DNA of 64,000 bases from positions 2,366,001-2,430,000 of the forward strand of contig NZ_LR134378.1 in the NCBI RefSeq assembly GCF_900637555.1, in the 5' to 3' direction. This stretch comes from Lautropia mirabilis. GTDB lineage: Bacteria; Pseudomonadota; Gammaproteobacteria; Burkholderiales; Burkholderiaceae_E. Positions 29,266-40,121 of this stretch are shown one piece after another (position 1 is the stretch's first letter; the number at the start of each line of letters is the position of its first letter). Both the position numbers and the translations under genes were made by a program. The notes below the pieces were generated by a model. That model searched no databases, was not told where the DNA came from, and saw only the letters and a program-made list of their open reading frames with translations.

Positions 29266-29997
29266 TCAGGCCTGGGACAGCCAGCGCTGCAGCACGGCAT
29301 TGACGGCCTCGGGCCGCTCCATCGGCGCCAGGTGGCCAGCCCCCGGAATGATGGCCAGCTTTGCGCCGGGCACGCTGGAAGAGATTTCCTGCGCCAGGGC
29401 CGGTGGGGTGAGCTGATCGCCCTCACCCACCACGACCAGCGTGCGGCAGTCGATCTTGGCCAGGAGCGGCCGGGAATCCGGGCGACCCAGGATGGCCATC
29501 TGCTGGCGCACGAACCCCTCGGCACCCACCGCCTGGCGCATGCCCTCGACCAGGGCAGCCAGCTGCAGATCATCCACCCGTCCAGGCGCCACCAGCCTCG
29601 GGAACATCGACGGGATCCGACCGAAGCCACCGTTCTGGGCCATCCGGATCATCTGAAGGCGGTTCTCGCGAACCTCGTCGGTATCGGCCCGGGCCGAGGT
29701 GTCGAACAGCACCAGCTCACCGACCCGCTCCGGTGCCTGTCGCAGGATCTCGAAGGCCAGATAGCCCCCCATGGACAGCCCTACCAGCCGGAAGACCGGC
29801 GGCGCATCGGCCAGAATGGCCCGCGCCATGGCCCCGATCTCACCGTGCCGCGTGGTGTCGGCCACGGTCACCGAGCCCTGCGTCCAGAACAGCGGCAGCT
29901 GCGCCATGAAGAGCTGGGGCGTGCACAGAAGCCCCGGTACGAGCACGGTGGGCAACCTGCCGAACATGACAGGCGTACTGGCGACGGGGGCTGGCAT
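29266..29997 (-). CDS. Alpha/beta hydrolase
   Basis: 243 residues with the alpha/beta hydrolase fold. The oxyanion region VLVPGLLCTP, the nucleophile elbow GLSMGG, the acid in VVVGEGDQLTPP and the base His in IPGAGHLAPMERPEAVN are all present. These form a complete Ser-Asp-His triad. Relatives include carboxylesterases, lactonases and haloperoxidase-like proteins, and the substrate cannot be assigned. The start is ATG 29997 because GGAG sits 6 nt upstream; the frame is open further but carries no conserved sequence. It is a single gene with its own promoter (see 30020-30060). Confidence 0.85.
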   Translation of the reverse strand: MPAPVASTPVMFGRLPTVLVPGLLCTPQLFMAQLPLFWTQGSVTVADTTRHGEIGAMARAILADAPPVFRLVGLSMGGYLAFEILRQAPERVGELVLFDTSARADTDEVRENRLQMIRMAQNGGFGRIPSMFPRLVAPGRVDDLQLAALVEGMRQAVGAEGFVRQQMAILGRPDSRPLLAKIDCRTLVVVGEGDQLTPPALAQEISSSVPGAKLAIIPGAGHLAPMERPEAVNAVLQRWLSQA

Positions 29998-30019
29998 GGG
30001 CGCTCCGTGGGACAGGTCT

Positions 30020-30060
30020 CGATATTGACGATTATATCGACCGTGAACCCCTGACCATTC
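30020..30060 (-). promoter_or_regulatory. Promoter with overlapping inverted repeat for the alpha/beta hydrolase gene
   Basis: On the minus strand a consensus TATAAT (complement of 30031-30036) lies about 35 bp upstream of the hydrolase ATG. An inverted repeat CGATAT-N8-ATATCG (30020-30039) overlaps it and the expected transcription start, placed as a repressor operator would be. The -35 region is weak (AATGGT at 17-bp spacing), consistent with regulation. The regulator is unknown. Confidence 0.5.
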
Positions 30061-30338
30061 CCCGGCGCGAAACAGCACCGCCCCTTGCGGCCCTCCGTGT
30101 TTCAGCCCAGGGTTCCGTCATTGGCCGTTTCTCCCGCAGGAACGAGAAAGCACGGTATCCATTTCGCTCCAACTGTAGCAATCCACGAATAATTCGTGGC
30201 CTTTCTGCTGAAGTCGTAAAAGAAAAACGCCCCTGCCGGGCACTCCGGAACAGGGGCATTTCAGCGATTGGGGAGCCGCCTGGACCGTGCAGACGCATGC
30301 GCCTGCACGGCCTCACGGCCTGCGAACTTCAGGCAGGA
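30061..30338. other. Gene-free stretch between hydrolase promoter and DEAD-box helicase
   Basis: No coding sequence is convincing here. The stretch holds a small perfect hairpin, CCACGAAT-A-ATTCGTGG (30183-30199), and the helicase terminator at 30222-30262. The rest, next to the helicase stop codon, shows no recognisable element. Confidence 0.5.
30222..30262 (-). terminator. Terminator of the DEAD-box helicase gene
   Basis: Read on the minus strand, GCCCCTG pairs with CAGGGGC around a 15-nt loop that itself contains a short CCGG pairing. GTTTTTC follows. It lies about 80 bp past the helicase stop codon. Confidence 0.7.
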
Positions 30339-32957
<2,619 letters not shown>

Positions 32958-33403
32958 GAAAGTGAAATGGCAACGTCATCGCGGGCGCTGTCCGTGTACG
33001 CAGCAGACGGACGCGGGGCATGCCGGGCGAACGCCATGACAGGCGCCGGGTCGCGGCAGGACCAGGATGAAAATCTTCCGGAGGGATCCGGGAATCTGGC
33101 AATGACGTGGGCGGGGCCTCTTGCCCCGACGGGGTTGACGGATTGCGTACCTGCATCGACGCCAACCGGAGAAGGCACGGGGTGTGCCTTTCATGGGCGC
33201 ACTGGACACGCAAGTTGACGTGTCCCGGATACGCCGGGGGCCAGAAATCGATGTCTGAAGTCCGACATCCTACCAGAAACCGACGAAGGACGATGGCGTG
33301 CCCCGTGATTCGGCCCAGCTTGCGATGGAACGAACAGCCGCGCACCTTCAGCCTGAGCGCCTCGATCAACTTCTGACCCGACAGCCGGGCAAACTTGCCC
33401 AAG
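32958..33403. other. Gene-free stretch upstream of the helicase gene
   Basis: About 450 bp between the helicase start and the creA terminator. It should hold the helicase promoter and a long leader, but no clear -35/-10 pair is visible. On the minus strand a TTG-started frame at 33402-33270 gives KFARLSGQKLIEAL followed by VRGCSFHRKL. This faintly recalls the start of HicA/YcfA-type toxins with a few residues missing. I do not call it a gene. Confidence 0.4.
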
Positions 33404-33434
33404 CAAAAACGCCCGTCACGATGACGGGCGTCTT
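33404..33434 (-). terminator. Bidirectional terminator after creA
   Basis: A perfect 10-bp stem, ACGCCCGTCA with its complement, closes a 3-nt loop. On the minus strand it is followed by five T residues, about 50 bp past the creA stop. On the plus strand the T-run is shorter (TCTTTATT). Confidence 0.8.
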
Positions 33435-33486
33435 TATTGTCTGGCGCGTCAGGCCGGCCTTGAAGACACGGCCGGCCAGAGAAGGC

Positions 33487-33996
33487 TCACTTCACCGGAA
33501 TGGGCGTGGCGGGATCGATAGGTACAGCCGAGACGCTGTTCTTGGGCGAGCCGTCGATCAGCTTGTCCGAGTACGTGAGGTAGACCAGCGCGTTGCGTGT
33601 GCTGTCGACCATGCGCACCACGCGCAGACGCTTGAAGAGGATGGACAGGCGCTCGCTGAAGACATCTTCCTTTTTCTTCAGCGGCTTTTCGATCTTGACC
33701 GGACCAACCTGATGGCAGGAAATGGAGGCCTCGGCCTTGTCTTCGGCCAGACCCAGCGAGCCCTTGATGCCGCCGGTGCGGGCACGCGACACGTAGCAGG
33801 TGACGCCCTGGACCAGGGGATCGTCGTAGGCCTCGACAATGATGTCATCGTCGCGCGTGAGCAGCTTGAAGGTGGTGTCGACGATGCCGATGGTGCGGTC
33901 GTCGGCCGCCTGGGCGGTGGCCGGCACCAGGCTGCTGGCCCCGGCAATGAGGGCGATGGACAGGGCAACAGCCCGGGAAAGGGAAGCAGTCTTCAT
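33487..33996 (-). CDS. creA: CreA family periplasmic protein
   Basis: 169 residues. An N-terminal signal peptide (about 1-30, ending TAQAADD) is followed by the CreA domain: [51 protein letters not shown] and [26 protein letters not shown]. Two conserved Cys (in VTCYVS and SISCHQ) could form a disulfide. CreA is widespread in proteobacteria and has no settled biochemical function; the creABCD association of E. coli is not seen here. It stands alone with its own terminator. Confidence 0.92.
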   Translation of the reverse strand: MKTASLSRAVALSIALIAGASSLVPATAQAADDRTIGIVDTTFKLLTRDDDIIVEAYDDPLVQGVTCYVSRARTGGIKGSLGLAEDKAEASISCHQVGPVKIEKPLKKKEDVFSERLSILFKRLRVVRMVDSTRNALVYLTYSDKLIDGSPKNSVSAVPIDPATPIPVK

Positions 33997-34255
33997 GTTT
34001 TAAAGGATGGGGCTGAACCACACGAGATGCGGAACGCGAGATGCGGACAGCGAAGGTAAACGGCGCCTCGGCCCGTCCGGCATGCGCGGGCGTGTGGCAT
34101 GAAAAGGGATGACCCTGACCGGTGCAGCAGATGGCTGGCCGGTCGTTGTCTCGTGGCAACAGAGGCCTATCCTACCATCGGATGGCAGGCATTGCGGCTG
34201 ACGGGCCGGGGCCCTGTCTCAAGGTTCCCGGCCTGCCCCACGCGTCATGCCGTCA

Positions 34256-35482
34256 TCAGTACAGCACGCGTGCGCGAATCGTGCCTTCCAGGTCGGAGAT
34301 CTCGTGCAGCGCCTCGGCACTGCCTTCGTTCTCGACATCAACCACCACGTAACCCACGTGCTGATTGGTCTGCAGGTACTGCGAGGCAATGTTGATGCCG
34401 GCGTTGGAGAGCCGCTCGTTGATGCGGGTCAGCATGCCCGGCACGTTGCGGTGGATGTGCAGGATCCGGCACAGCCCCGGGTGAGCCGGCAGCGAGACCT
34501 CGGGGAAGTTGACGGCCGACAGCGTGGAGCCGTTGTTGCTGTAGCGGATGAGCTTGGAGGCCACCTCGCGGCCGATGCTCTCCTGGGCCTCGCCGGTGGA
34601 ACCGCCGATGTGCGGCGTGAGCAGCACGTTCTCGAAGCGGATGAGCGGGGACTGGAAGTCACCCTCGTTACCCTTGGGCTCGACCGGGAACACGTCGATG
34701 GCGGCACCCAGGATGTGCTTCGACTCCAGGGCTGCTGCCAGCGCGTCGATGTCGACCACGGTACCGCGCGAGGCATTGATGAGGAAGCTGCCCTTCTTCA
34801 TGCGGGCGATCTGCTCGGCACCCATCATGTTCTTCGTGTCCGGCGTCTCGGGCACGTGCAGGCTCACCACGTCGGCCTCGGCCAGCAGCTCGTCCAGCGT
34901 GGAGAGCTGGCGTGCATTGCCCAGCGGCAGCTTGGTCTCGATGTCGTAGAACACCACGCGCATGCCCAGGGTCTCGGCCAGCAGGCCCAGCTGGGTGCCG
35001 ATGTGGCCATAGCCGATGATGCCCAGCGTCTTGCCACGCACCTCGAACGAGTTGGCGGCGCTCTTCATCCAGCCGCCCCGGTGCAGCAGTGCATTCTTTT
35101 GCGGGATGCCGCGCATCAGCATGATGATCTCGGCCAGCACCAGCTCGGCCACGCTGCGTGTGTTGGAGAATGGTGCGTTGAACACGGGCACGCCACGCTT
35201 GGCTGCGGCGTCCAGGGCGATCTGGTTGGTGCCAATGCAGAACGCGCCGACCGCGACCAGCTTCTGAGCCTGCTCCAGCACCTCGGCCGTGAGCTGGGTG
35301 CGCGAGCGCAGCCCCACGAAGTGGGCATCGGCGATGGCATCGATCAGTGCCTGCCCTTCCAGCGCCTTGGGGTGGGTTTCGATCTGGGTGTACCCGTCGG
35401 CAGTGAACGCTTCGACGGCGGACGGATGGATGCCTTCCAGCAGCACCACTTTCAGTTTGTTTCTTTCGAGAGAGAGACGCAC
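34256..35482 (-). CDS. serA: D-3-phosphoglycerate dehydrogenase
   Basis: 408 residues; first step of serine synthesis, oxidising 3-phosphoglycerate to 3-phosphohydroxypyruvate with NAD+. The nucleotide-binding loop GIIGYGHIGTQLG, the catalytic Arg region INASRGTVVD, the Glu region and the TPHIGGSTGEAQ catalytic His are all present. A C-terminal ACT domain (RNVPGMLTRINERLSNAGINI) suggests serine feedback inhibition. The start is GTG 35482: AAGGAA lies 6 nt upstream and RLSLERNKLKVVLLEGIH aligns with the E. coli SerA N-terminus. An ATG 19 codons further up is less likely. The length then matches E. coli (410). Confidence 0.95.
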   Translation of the reverse strand: MRLSLERNKLKVVLLEGIHPSAVEAFTADGYTQIETHPKALEGQALIDAIADAHFVGLRSRTQLTAEVLEQAQKLVAVGAFCIGTNQIALDAAAKRGVPVFNAPFSNTRSVAELVLAEIIMLMRGIPQKNALLHRGGWMKSAANSFEVRGKTLGIIGYGHIGTQLGLLAETLGMRVVFYDIETKLPLGNARQLSTLDELLAEADVVSLHVPETPDTKNMMGAEQIARMKKGSFLINASRGTVVDIDALAAALESKHILGAAIDVFPVEPKGNEGDFQSPLIRFENVLLTPHIGGSTGEAQESIGREVASKLIRYSNNGSTLSAVNFPEVSLPAHPGLCRILHIHRNVPGMLTRINERLSNAGINIASQYLQTNQHVGYVVVDVENEGSAEALHEISDLEGTIRARVLY

Positions 35483-35612
35483 GCTTTCTTCCTTGGATAC
35501 GACACGACGAATGGCCCAATGGTAGCGCGCCTGCCCCATCTATCCGCCGTAAAACGCATATCTGTAGCACAATCCCGAACAAACCCACCTTCTTTCCAGC
35601 CAGAGCCCCGTC
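35483..35612. promoter_or_regulatory. Divergent promoter region serA / 500-residue protein
   Basis: 130 bp between two divergently transcribed genes. The centre (about 35545-35580) is AT-richer than the surroundings and should carry both promoters. No hexamer pair is strong enough to assign. Confidence 0.35.
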
Positions 35613-37115
35613 GTGAGCACCGAAGCAACGCCCCCGTCCCCTGTCCCTGACACCACGCCCGCATCTGCCGAGGCCTCCACGCCGGACGCGCCGGCGGCGC
35701 CCGAACAGAAGCCCACGGCCGACGTGCCGCCCCCGCTGCCGCTGCCCCCGGAGGCCGAAGAGCTGGACGCCCGGGTCGCCGCTGCGCTGGTGATGGTCAA
35801 TCATGGCATCCGCCGCCTCTCGAAGCTGGCCGGCAACATCCGCTTTGCCTTCCTGCAGCGCGACGAGTCCCGACTGGTGACGGAACGCCAGAAGCTCAAG
35901 GCCGCCTTCCAGCGCCAGGAGCATGGCCCGGCCGAACTGAAGTTCGGCCTGCAGGCACTGCTGCAGAAGGCCGAGCGCATGGCCGGCAGCCTGCTGTACC
36001 AACCTCAGGGCACGGCTGCCACGACGCAGGCCGCCTCGCCGAAACCCGACGGGAGCGCCCAGGCCACCGCCCCCGAAAGCGCGCCCGCCCAGGCTGACAG
36101 CCCTGCGAGTACCGCAGAAACCCCCGCGGCAAACACGCCCGACAGCGCCGTCAAGACACCTGCTGCCGACACGGCCTCTGCTGCGGTTGAAGAAGCAGGC
36201 AGCGCCCAGCCCGACGCCAACACCCAGGCTTCTGCAGCCTCCGCCGCTCCGGATGCTGCAACACCGGCGCCCGCCCCGGTAGCCCCCGCACTGCCCCGCG
36301 AAAAGAGCAACCAGATCCGCCAGACGCTGCGCAAGAGCATGATGTCGCTGGCACCGGCCGCCCCGCTGCACCTGCAGATCGAGCTGGCGCCTGCCTTTGC
36401 CGAGGCCGAGCCGGACATCATGGCGATGGCGGCCCGCGTTCACGCCCTGCACCGTCAGGTGCTGGGTTCGCTCAAGGGCATCCAGTGGCACTCTGCGGTT
36501 CACAGCACGCTCAGCTTCGAGGACGGCCGCACGATCGAGGTGCACTTCGGCGAGACCGGCGCCGAGCAGATTCCGGAAGAATTCCGCCAGAAGCAGGCCC
36601 CGGCCCAGCCGGCCCGCAAGCCGGGTCAGCCCGGCCAGCGTCATGGCGCACCGGGCGGCAAGCCGCAGGGCAACCGTCGCCATGGTTCTGGCCGCCCCGG
36701 CGGCAAGCCGGGCGAAGGCCGCCAAGGCAAGGCTGCGGCCGCTCAGGGGCCAGCAGGCAACACCCCGGAGGCGGCCGCCCAGGACGCAAACGCCCCCGCC
36801 AACCGGCAGGGCCGCCCCCATGGCAAGGGCCGGCATGGCCAGCCCCGTCGCGCCGAAGGCGGCAACCGCCCGTCGCGCAACCCGGCAGACGGCAAGCAGG
36901 GAGAAAACACGGCCAACGCCGGAAACCGGCCTTCTCAGGGGCCGCGTCGCCCCCGCACGGAACAGGAGGGGCGACGCAACCACGAGGGGCGCCGTGGCGG
37001 CCAGGGCGAGCGCAACGGACGCAGCGGGGGCGGTTTCCCCAGCAACTCCGCCATGGCCGACAAGTTGCGCGCGGCCCTGGGGGGCTCCTTCGGGCTGGGC
37101 AAGAAGGACAAGTGA
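35613..37115 (+). CDS. Unrecognised, largely disordered protein with basic Gly/Lys/Arg tail
   Basis: 500 residues, GTG start. I do not recognise the family. Residues 1-47 are Pro/Ala/Thr-rich. Residues 48-130 look folded and helical (AEELDARVAAALVMVNHGIRRLSKLAG onward). Residues 131-235 are an Ala/Thr/Pro/Asp-rich linker. Residues 235-325 look folded, with beta-like LHLQIELAPAFAE and TLSFEDGRTIEVHFGE. The remaining 170 residues are rich in Gly, Lys, Arg, Pro and Gln with repeated GKP, RGG and GRP units, ending in ADKLRAALGGSFGLGKKDK. The charge pattern suggests nucleic-acid binding, as in ProQ-like or RNA-chaperone proteins, but no ProQ motif is visible. Codon bias is that of the host genome, which supports a real gene. 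Confidence 0.75.
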   Translation: MSTEATPPSPVPDTTPASAEASTPDAPAAPEQKPTADVPPPLPLPPEAEELDARVAAALVMVNHGIRRLSKLAGNIRFAFLQRDESRLVTERQKLKAAFQRQEHGPAELKFGLQALLQKAERMAGSLLYQPQGTAATTQAASPKPDGSAQATAPESAPAQADSPASTAETPAANTPDSAVKTPAADTASAAVEEAGSAQPDANTQASAASAAPDAATPAPAPVAPALPREKSNQIRQTLRKSMMSLAPAAPLHLQIELAPAFAEAEPDIMAMAARVHALHRQVLGSLKGIQWHSAVHSTLSFEDGRTIEVHFGETGAEQIPEEFRQKQAPAQPARKPGQPGQRHGAPGGKPQGNRRHGSGRPGGKPGEGRQGKAAAAQGPAGNTPEAAAQDANAPANRQGRPHGKGRHGQPRRAEGGNRPSRNPADGKQGENTANAGNRPSQGPRRPRTEQEGRRNHEGRRGGQGERNGRSGGGFPSNSAMADKLRAALGGSFGLGKKDK

Positions 37116-37566
37116 CGCCCATGACGAAGCCCCTACCCCGGACAGCGTACCGAAGGGGCTGAGGGTCGAAGGTCACGGCGTGCATCGGGCACGGCAGGCG
37201 TCGCACCTTGTGTACCCGGTTCACGACAGGAAAACCCTTCCCTGAAGGGGTTTCCTGCAACAGCAACATCAAAAACACTGGATTTGATGGGGTCTGCGCA
37301 ACGCCAACCAGGGCGTTTCACAGGATTGGCCATGATTTCCAGTGTTTTTTTGAGGATCAGGTCGTAACAATCCGTAGAAAATGCGGTCAACAGCCAACGA
37401 AACGGTTGTGCAAGTGGCCAGAACGATCTGCCGATTGCTAAGATTGAACCGTCGGCCCTGACGACGAACGCCGTGAAAAATGCAGCCTCGCGCCGTGTTT
37501 TCCAGCAGGTGAACCCCAGGGCACGAACCCCTTTTGAACGCTACGAGAACCCTGCTCTGAAACATC
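37116..37566. other. 451-bp gene-free stretch with several inverted repeats
   Basis: No credible coding sequence. It contains an imperfect pairing AGCCCCT/AGGGGCT shortly after the upstream stop (37129-37160) and an imperfect 12-bp hairpin at 37229-37255 (GGAAAACCCTTC with one mismatch). It also holds the larger nested element at 37271-37351. The last 150 bp before the HU-like gene must hold its promoter; TAAGAT at 37439-37444 is a plausible -10 but has no -35 at correct spacing. Confidence 0.5.
37271..37351 (+). ncRNA. Candidate structured RNA or complex terminator
   Basis: A 12-bp perfect outer stem (AAAAACACTGGA with TCCAGTGTTTTT) encloses about 55 nt. Inside lie an ATGG/CCAT pairing and a perfect 6-bp hairpin AACGCC-AACCAG-GGCGTT (37300-37317). 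The plus strand ends in seven T residues, as an intrinsic terminator or Hfq-type sRNA end would. It may be the terminator of the 500-residue protein gene, a small RNA, or part of the HU leader. No promoter was identified just upstream. Confidence 0.3.
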
Positions 37567-37989
37567 ATGGCAACCGCTAAGAAGCCCGCCCGTGCGGCAG
37601 CAACCCCCGCGAAGAAAACGGCTGCAGCCAAGCCTGCTGCCAAATCGACGAAAGCTGCCGCCGCCCCGGCACTGAAACCCGTGAAGGAAACCTTCACCAA
37701 GGCCGGGCTGGCCCAGCACCTGGCCGAGCAGACCGGCGTCGAGACCAAGGCCGTCAAGGCCGTGATGGCCGCGCTGGAACTGACCATCCTGGCCTCGGTG
37801 CACAAGAAGGGTGCCCGTGAGTTCACGCTGCCCGGCCTGCTGAAGATCGGTGTGATCGATGTGCCGGCCAAGAAGAAACGCCGCGGCATCGACCCGTTCA
37901 CCGGCCAGGAGCGTGAATTCGCCGCCAAGCCGGCCACGGTCCGCATCAAGGTGCGCGCCCTGAAGAAGATCAAGGACGCCGCTCTCTGA
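37567..37989 (+). CDS. HU-family DNA-binding protein with histone-H1-like N-terminal tail
   Basis: 140 residues. Residues 1-42 are Ala/Lys/Pro-rich (AKKPARAAATPAKKTAAAKP), like the C-terminal tail of histone H1. Residues 43-140 form an HU/IHF-type domain: FTKAGLAQHLAEQTGVETKAVKAVM, then FTLPGLLKIGV, and a DNA-binding arm where GIDPFTGQE replaces the usual GRNPxTGE. Such tailed HU proteins are known in betaproteobacteria as abundant nucleoid proteins. The strong Lys/Ala codon bias suggests high expression. It is followed by a hairpin (38058-38077) and a terminator (38085-38124). Confidence 0.9.
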   Translation: MATAKKPARAAATPAKKTAAAKPAAKSTKAAAAPALKPVKETFTKAGLAQHLAEQTGVETKAVKAVMAALELTILASVHKKGAREFTLPGLLKIGVIDVPAKKKRRGIDPFTGQEREFAAKPATVRIKVRALKKIKDAAL

Positions 37990-38084
37990 TCATTCGGACC
38001 TGATGGCAGCCGTCCTCTGGCGTGGTTCACCCGCCTGACAGGATGGCCCGGCCATGAGGCGCCCCTTTCGGGGCGCCATCGAAC

Positions 38085-38124
38085 AAAGGCCCCGATCCGG
38101 GTTTTCCGGGTCGGGGCCTTTCTG
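38085..38124. terminator. Bidirectional terminator between the HU-like gene and the ABC locus
   Basis: AAAGGCCCCGA-T-CCGG pairs with CCGG-G-TCGGGGCCTTT around a GTTTT loop, a 16-bp stem with one T-G pair. T-tracts are available on both sides. It should serve the HU-like gene on the plus strand and the convergent substrate-binding protein gene, whose stop codon abuts it. Confidence 0.8.
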
Positions 38125-39174
38125 TCAGGGCTTGCCGAAGATCTCGCTGGCCTCGGCCTTCAGCTCCGGAGAGAGCGTGGCCCCCTGGCGACGGGCAGCG
38201 TCCAAGTTCAGCGTGATGTCGAGCCTGTCGCTGGTCTCGCTGGCGATGTCGCCGGGCTTTTCACCGTTCAGGATGCGCAGCACCATCCGGCCCGTCTGGC
38301 GACCCATCCGGTAGTAATCGATGGCCATGGCGCCGGTGGCGCCCCGCTGCACGCTGGAACGATCGGCGCAGATCAGCGGGATCTTCGCGGCGTTGGCCAC
38401 CTTGATCACCGATTCATAGGCGGAGATGACGTTGTTGTCATTGCTGGTGTAGATGACATCCACCTTGCCCACCAGACGCTGTGCGGCCTGACCGACATCG
38501 ATCGAGCGCGGCGCTGCCACTTCCACCAGCGAGATGCCCTGCTTTTCCAGCGCCACCTTCATCTCGCGCGTGGCACTGACCGAGTTGGCCTCGGCCGGAC
38601 TGTAGATGATGCCCACGCGCTTCACGTCCGGAACCACCCGCTTGATGAACGCGACCTGGCGGTCGGCCACCAGCTTGTCGGACACGCCGGTGACGTTGGT
38701 GCCCGAGGGTGCCATGGACTTGACGATCTGTGCAGCGATCGGATCGGTGATGGCGTTGTAGACGACCGGAATCTGGTGCGTGGCCGAAACCACCGCCTGC
38801 GCCGCCGGCGTGGCGATGGGCACGATCACGTCGGGACGGTCTCCGACGAACTTGCGGGCAATCTGCACGGCCGTGCCCTGGTTGCCCTGAGCGCTCTGAT
38901 AGGCCCAGTGCAGGCTCTTGCCATCCTGGTAGCCCGCGTCCTTCAGCTCGTCGTGCAGGCCGTCACGCAGCGCATCCAGCGACGGGTGCTCGACGATGGA
39001 CAGGACCGAGACGGCCGCAGGTACCTTGCCCGTGGGCGTTCGGGATGCGGCGGCACTGCCGTCCTGCGCCATGGCGGCGGGCACGGCGGCCGTCGCCATC
39101 GAGCCGGCTGCCAGCCAGGCTGCCAGGGAGCGGAAAACGAAGTGGCGGCGCAGAGCGTGATGAAATGTCGTCAT
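38125..39174 (-). CDS. ABC transporter substrate-binding protein (COG2984/TrpX-like), copy 1
   Basis: 349 residues. The signal peptide at about 1-36 ends AAMAQDG. A periplasmic-binding fold follows: VLSIVEHPSLDALRDGLHDEL, SAQGNQGT, IARKFVGDRPDVIVPIATPAAQA, GTNVTGVSDKL, GIIYSPAEANS and YTSNDNNVISAYES. The family partners with COG4120 permeases and COG1101 ATPases; some members (TrpX) bind tryptophan, but the ligand here is unknown. It is the last gene of the locus, 145 bp after the ATPase gene, and closely resembles the binding protein at 41024-42025. The start is ATG 39174, with GGGAG about 10 nt upstream. Confidence 0.9.
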   Translation of the reverse strand: MTTFHHALRRHFVFRSLAAWLAAGSMATAAVPAAMAQDGSAAASRTPTGKVPAAVSVLSIVEHPSLDALRDGLHDELKDAGYQDGKSLHWAYQSAQGNQGTAVQIARKFVGDRPDVIVPIATPAAQAVVSATHQIPVVYNAITDPIAAQIVKSMAPSGTNVTGVSDKLVADRQVAFIKRVVPDVKRVGIIYSPAEANSVSATREMKVALEKQGISLVEVAAPRSIDVGQAAQRLVGKVDVIYTSNDNNVISAYESVIKVANAAKIPLICADRSSVQRGATGAMAIDYYRMGRQTGRMVLRILNGEKPGDIASETSDRLDITLNLDAARRQGATLSPELKAEASEIFGKP

Positions 39175-39319
39175 GGATCGGTTTCTCCCTGGGAAACGAT
39201 GAAAACCCGCTGGAACACAACCTGCACCGGTGTCCGGGCAGCGCTGGGCGCCGACGGGACGGTCTGTGCAGCCAGGCGATGGCACGACGACGGGACGGCA
39301 CAACGGCCGCCCGGATGCC

Positions 39320-40114
39320 TCAACCCAGCAGCAGCGAATCGTCGCTGAGCTCCTCGCCACGGGTGCGCTCGAACATGGCCAGCAGGTCAGCAACCTCAAG
39401 CCGGGCGCGCTCCTCGCCGGACACGTCAAGCACCACCTGGCCCTGGTGCAGCATCACGGTACGGGTACCGTAGTCCAGTGCCTGACGCATGCTGTGCGTG
39501 ACCATCAGCGTGGTGAGACGGCCTTCCTTGACCACCCGGTCGGTGAGTTCGAGCACAAAGGCGGCCGTCTTCGGATCGAGGGCGGCCGTGTGTTCGTCCA
39601 GCAGCAGGATGCTGGACGGGCGCAGCGAGGCCATCAGCAGACTGACGGCCTGGCGCTGACCGCCCGACAGCAAACCGATGCGGTCGCCCAGGCGGTTCTC
39701 CAGTCCCAGGCGCAGCACGGACAGTCGCTCGCGGAACAGCTCACGGGTCTGGCGATCGATGGCACGACGCAGGCGGCGAGATTTTCCGCGCGCCAGGGCC
39801 AGCGCCATGTTCTCCTCGATGGTGAGCGCCTCGCAGGTGCCCGCCATCGGGTCCTGGAAGACCCGGGCCACGCGCTCGGACCTGTCCCAGGTGGGCAGCC
39901 GCGTGACATCCTCGTGGTTGATCCGGATGGTGCCGCTGTCGACACGCAAATCGCCGGCGATGGCATTGAGGAAGGTGGATTTCCCGGCCCCGTTGGAGCC
40001 GATCACCGAGACGAACTCCCCTTCGGGAATGGACAGGGTCATGCCCCGCAGCACCGGGTTCTCGATGGGGGTGCCGGGATTGAAGGTGATGTGCAGGTCC
40101 TGGGCGTCTAGCAT
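39320..40114 (-). CDS. ABC transporter ATP-binding protein (COG1101-like)
   Basis: 264 residues. Walker A SNGAGKST, Q-loop FQDPMAG, signature LSGGQRQAVSL, Walker B ILLLDEHTAAL with a following Asp, and the switch His in VTHSMRQAL are all intact. The EHTAALDPKTA stretch is typical of the COG1101 group that pairs with TrpX-like binding proteins. It powers the permease encoded immediately upstream. The start is ATG 40114, 7 bp after the permease stop; the open frame extends further but has no family match there. Confidence 0.92.
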   Translation of the reverse strand: MLDAQDLHITFNPGTPIENPVLRGMTLSIPEGEFVSVIGSNGAGKSTFLNAIAGDLRVDSGTIRINHEDVTRLPTWDRSERVARVFQDPMAGTCEALTIEENMALALARGKSRRLRRAIDRQTRELFRERLSVLRLGLENRLGDRIGLLSGGQRQAVSLLMASLRPSSILLLDEHTAALDPKTAAFVLELTDRVVKEGRLTTLMVTHSMRQALDYGTRTVMLHQGQVVLDVSGEERARLEVADLLAMFERTRGEELSDDSLLLG

Positions 40115-40121
40115 GGTGATG

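Noticed and set aside
38058-38077. Perfect GGCGCCCC/GGGGCGCC hairpin as an additional terminator
   Set aside because: No T-tract follows on either strand. It may assist the terminator just downstream but does not qualify alone.
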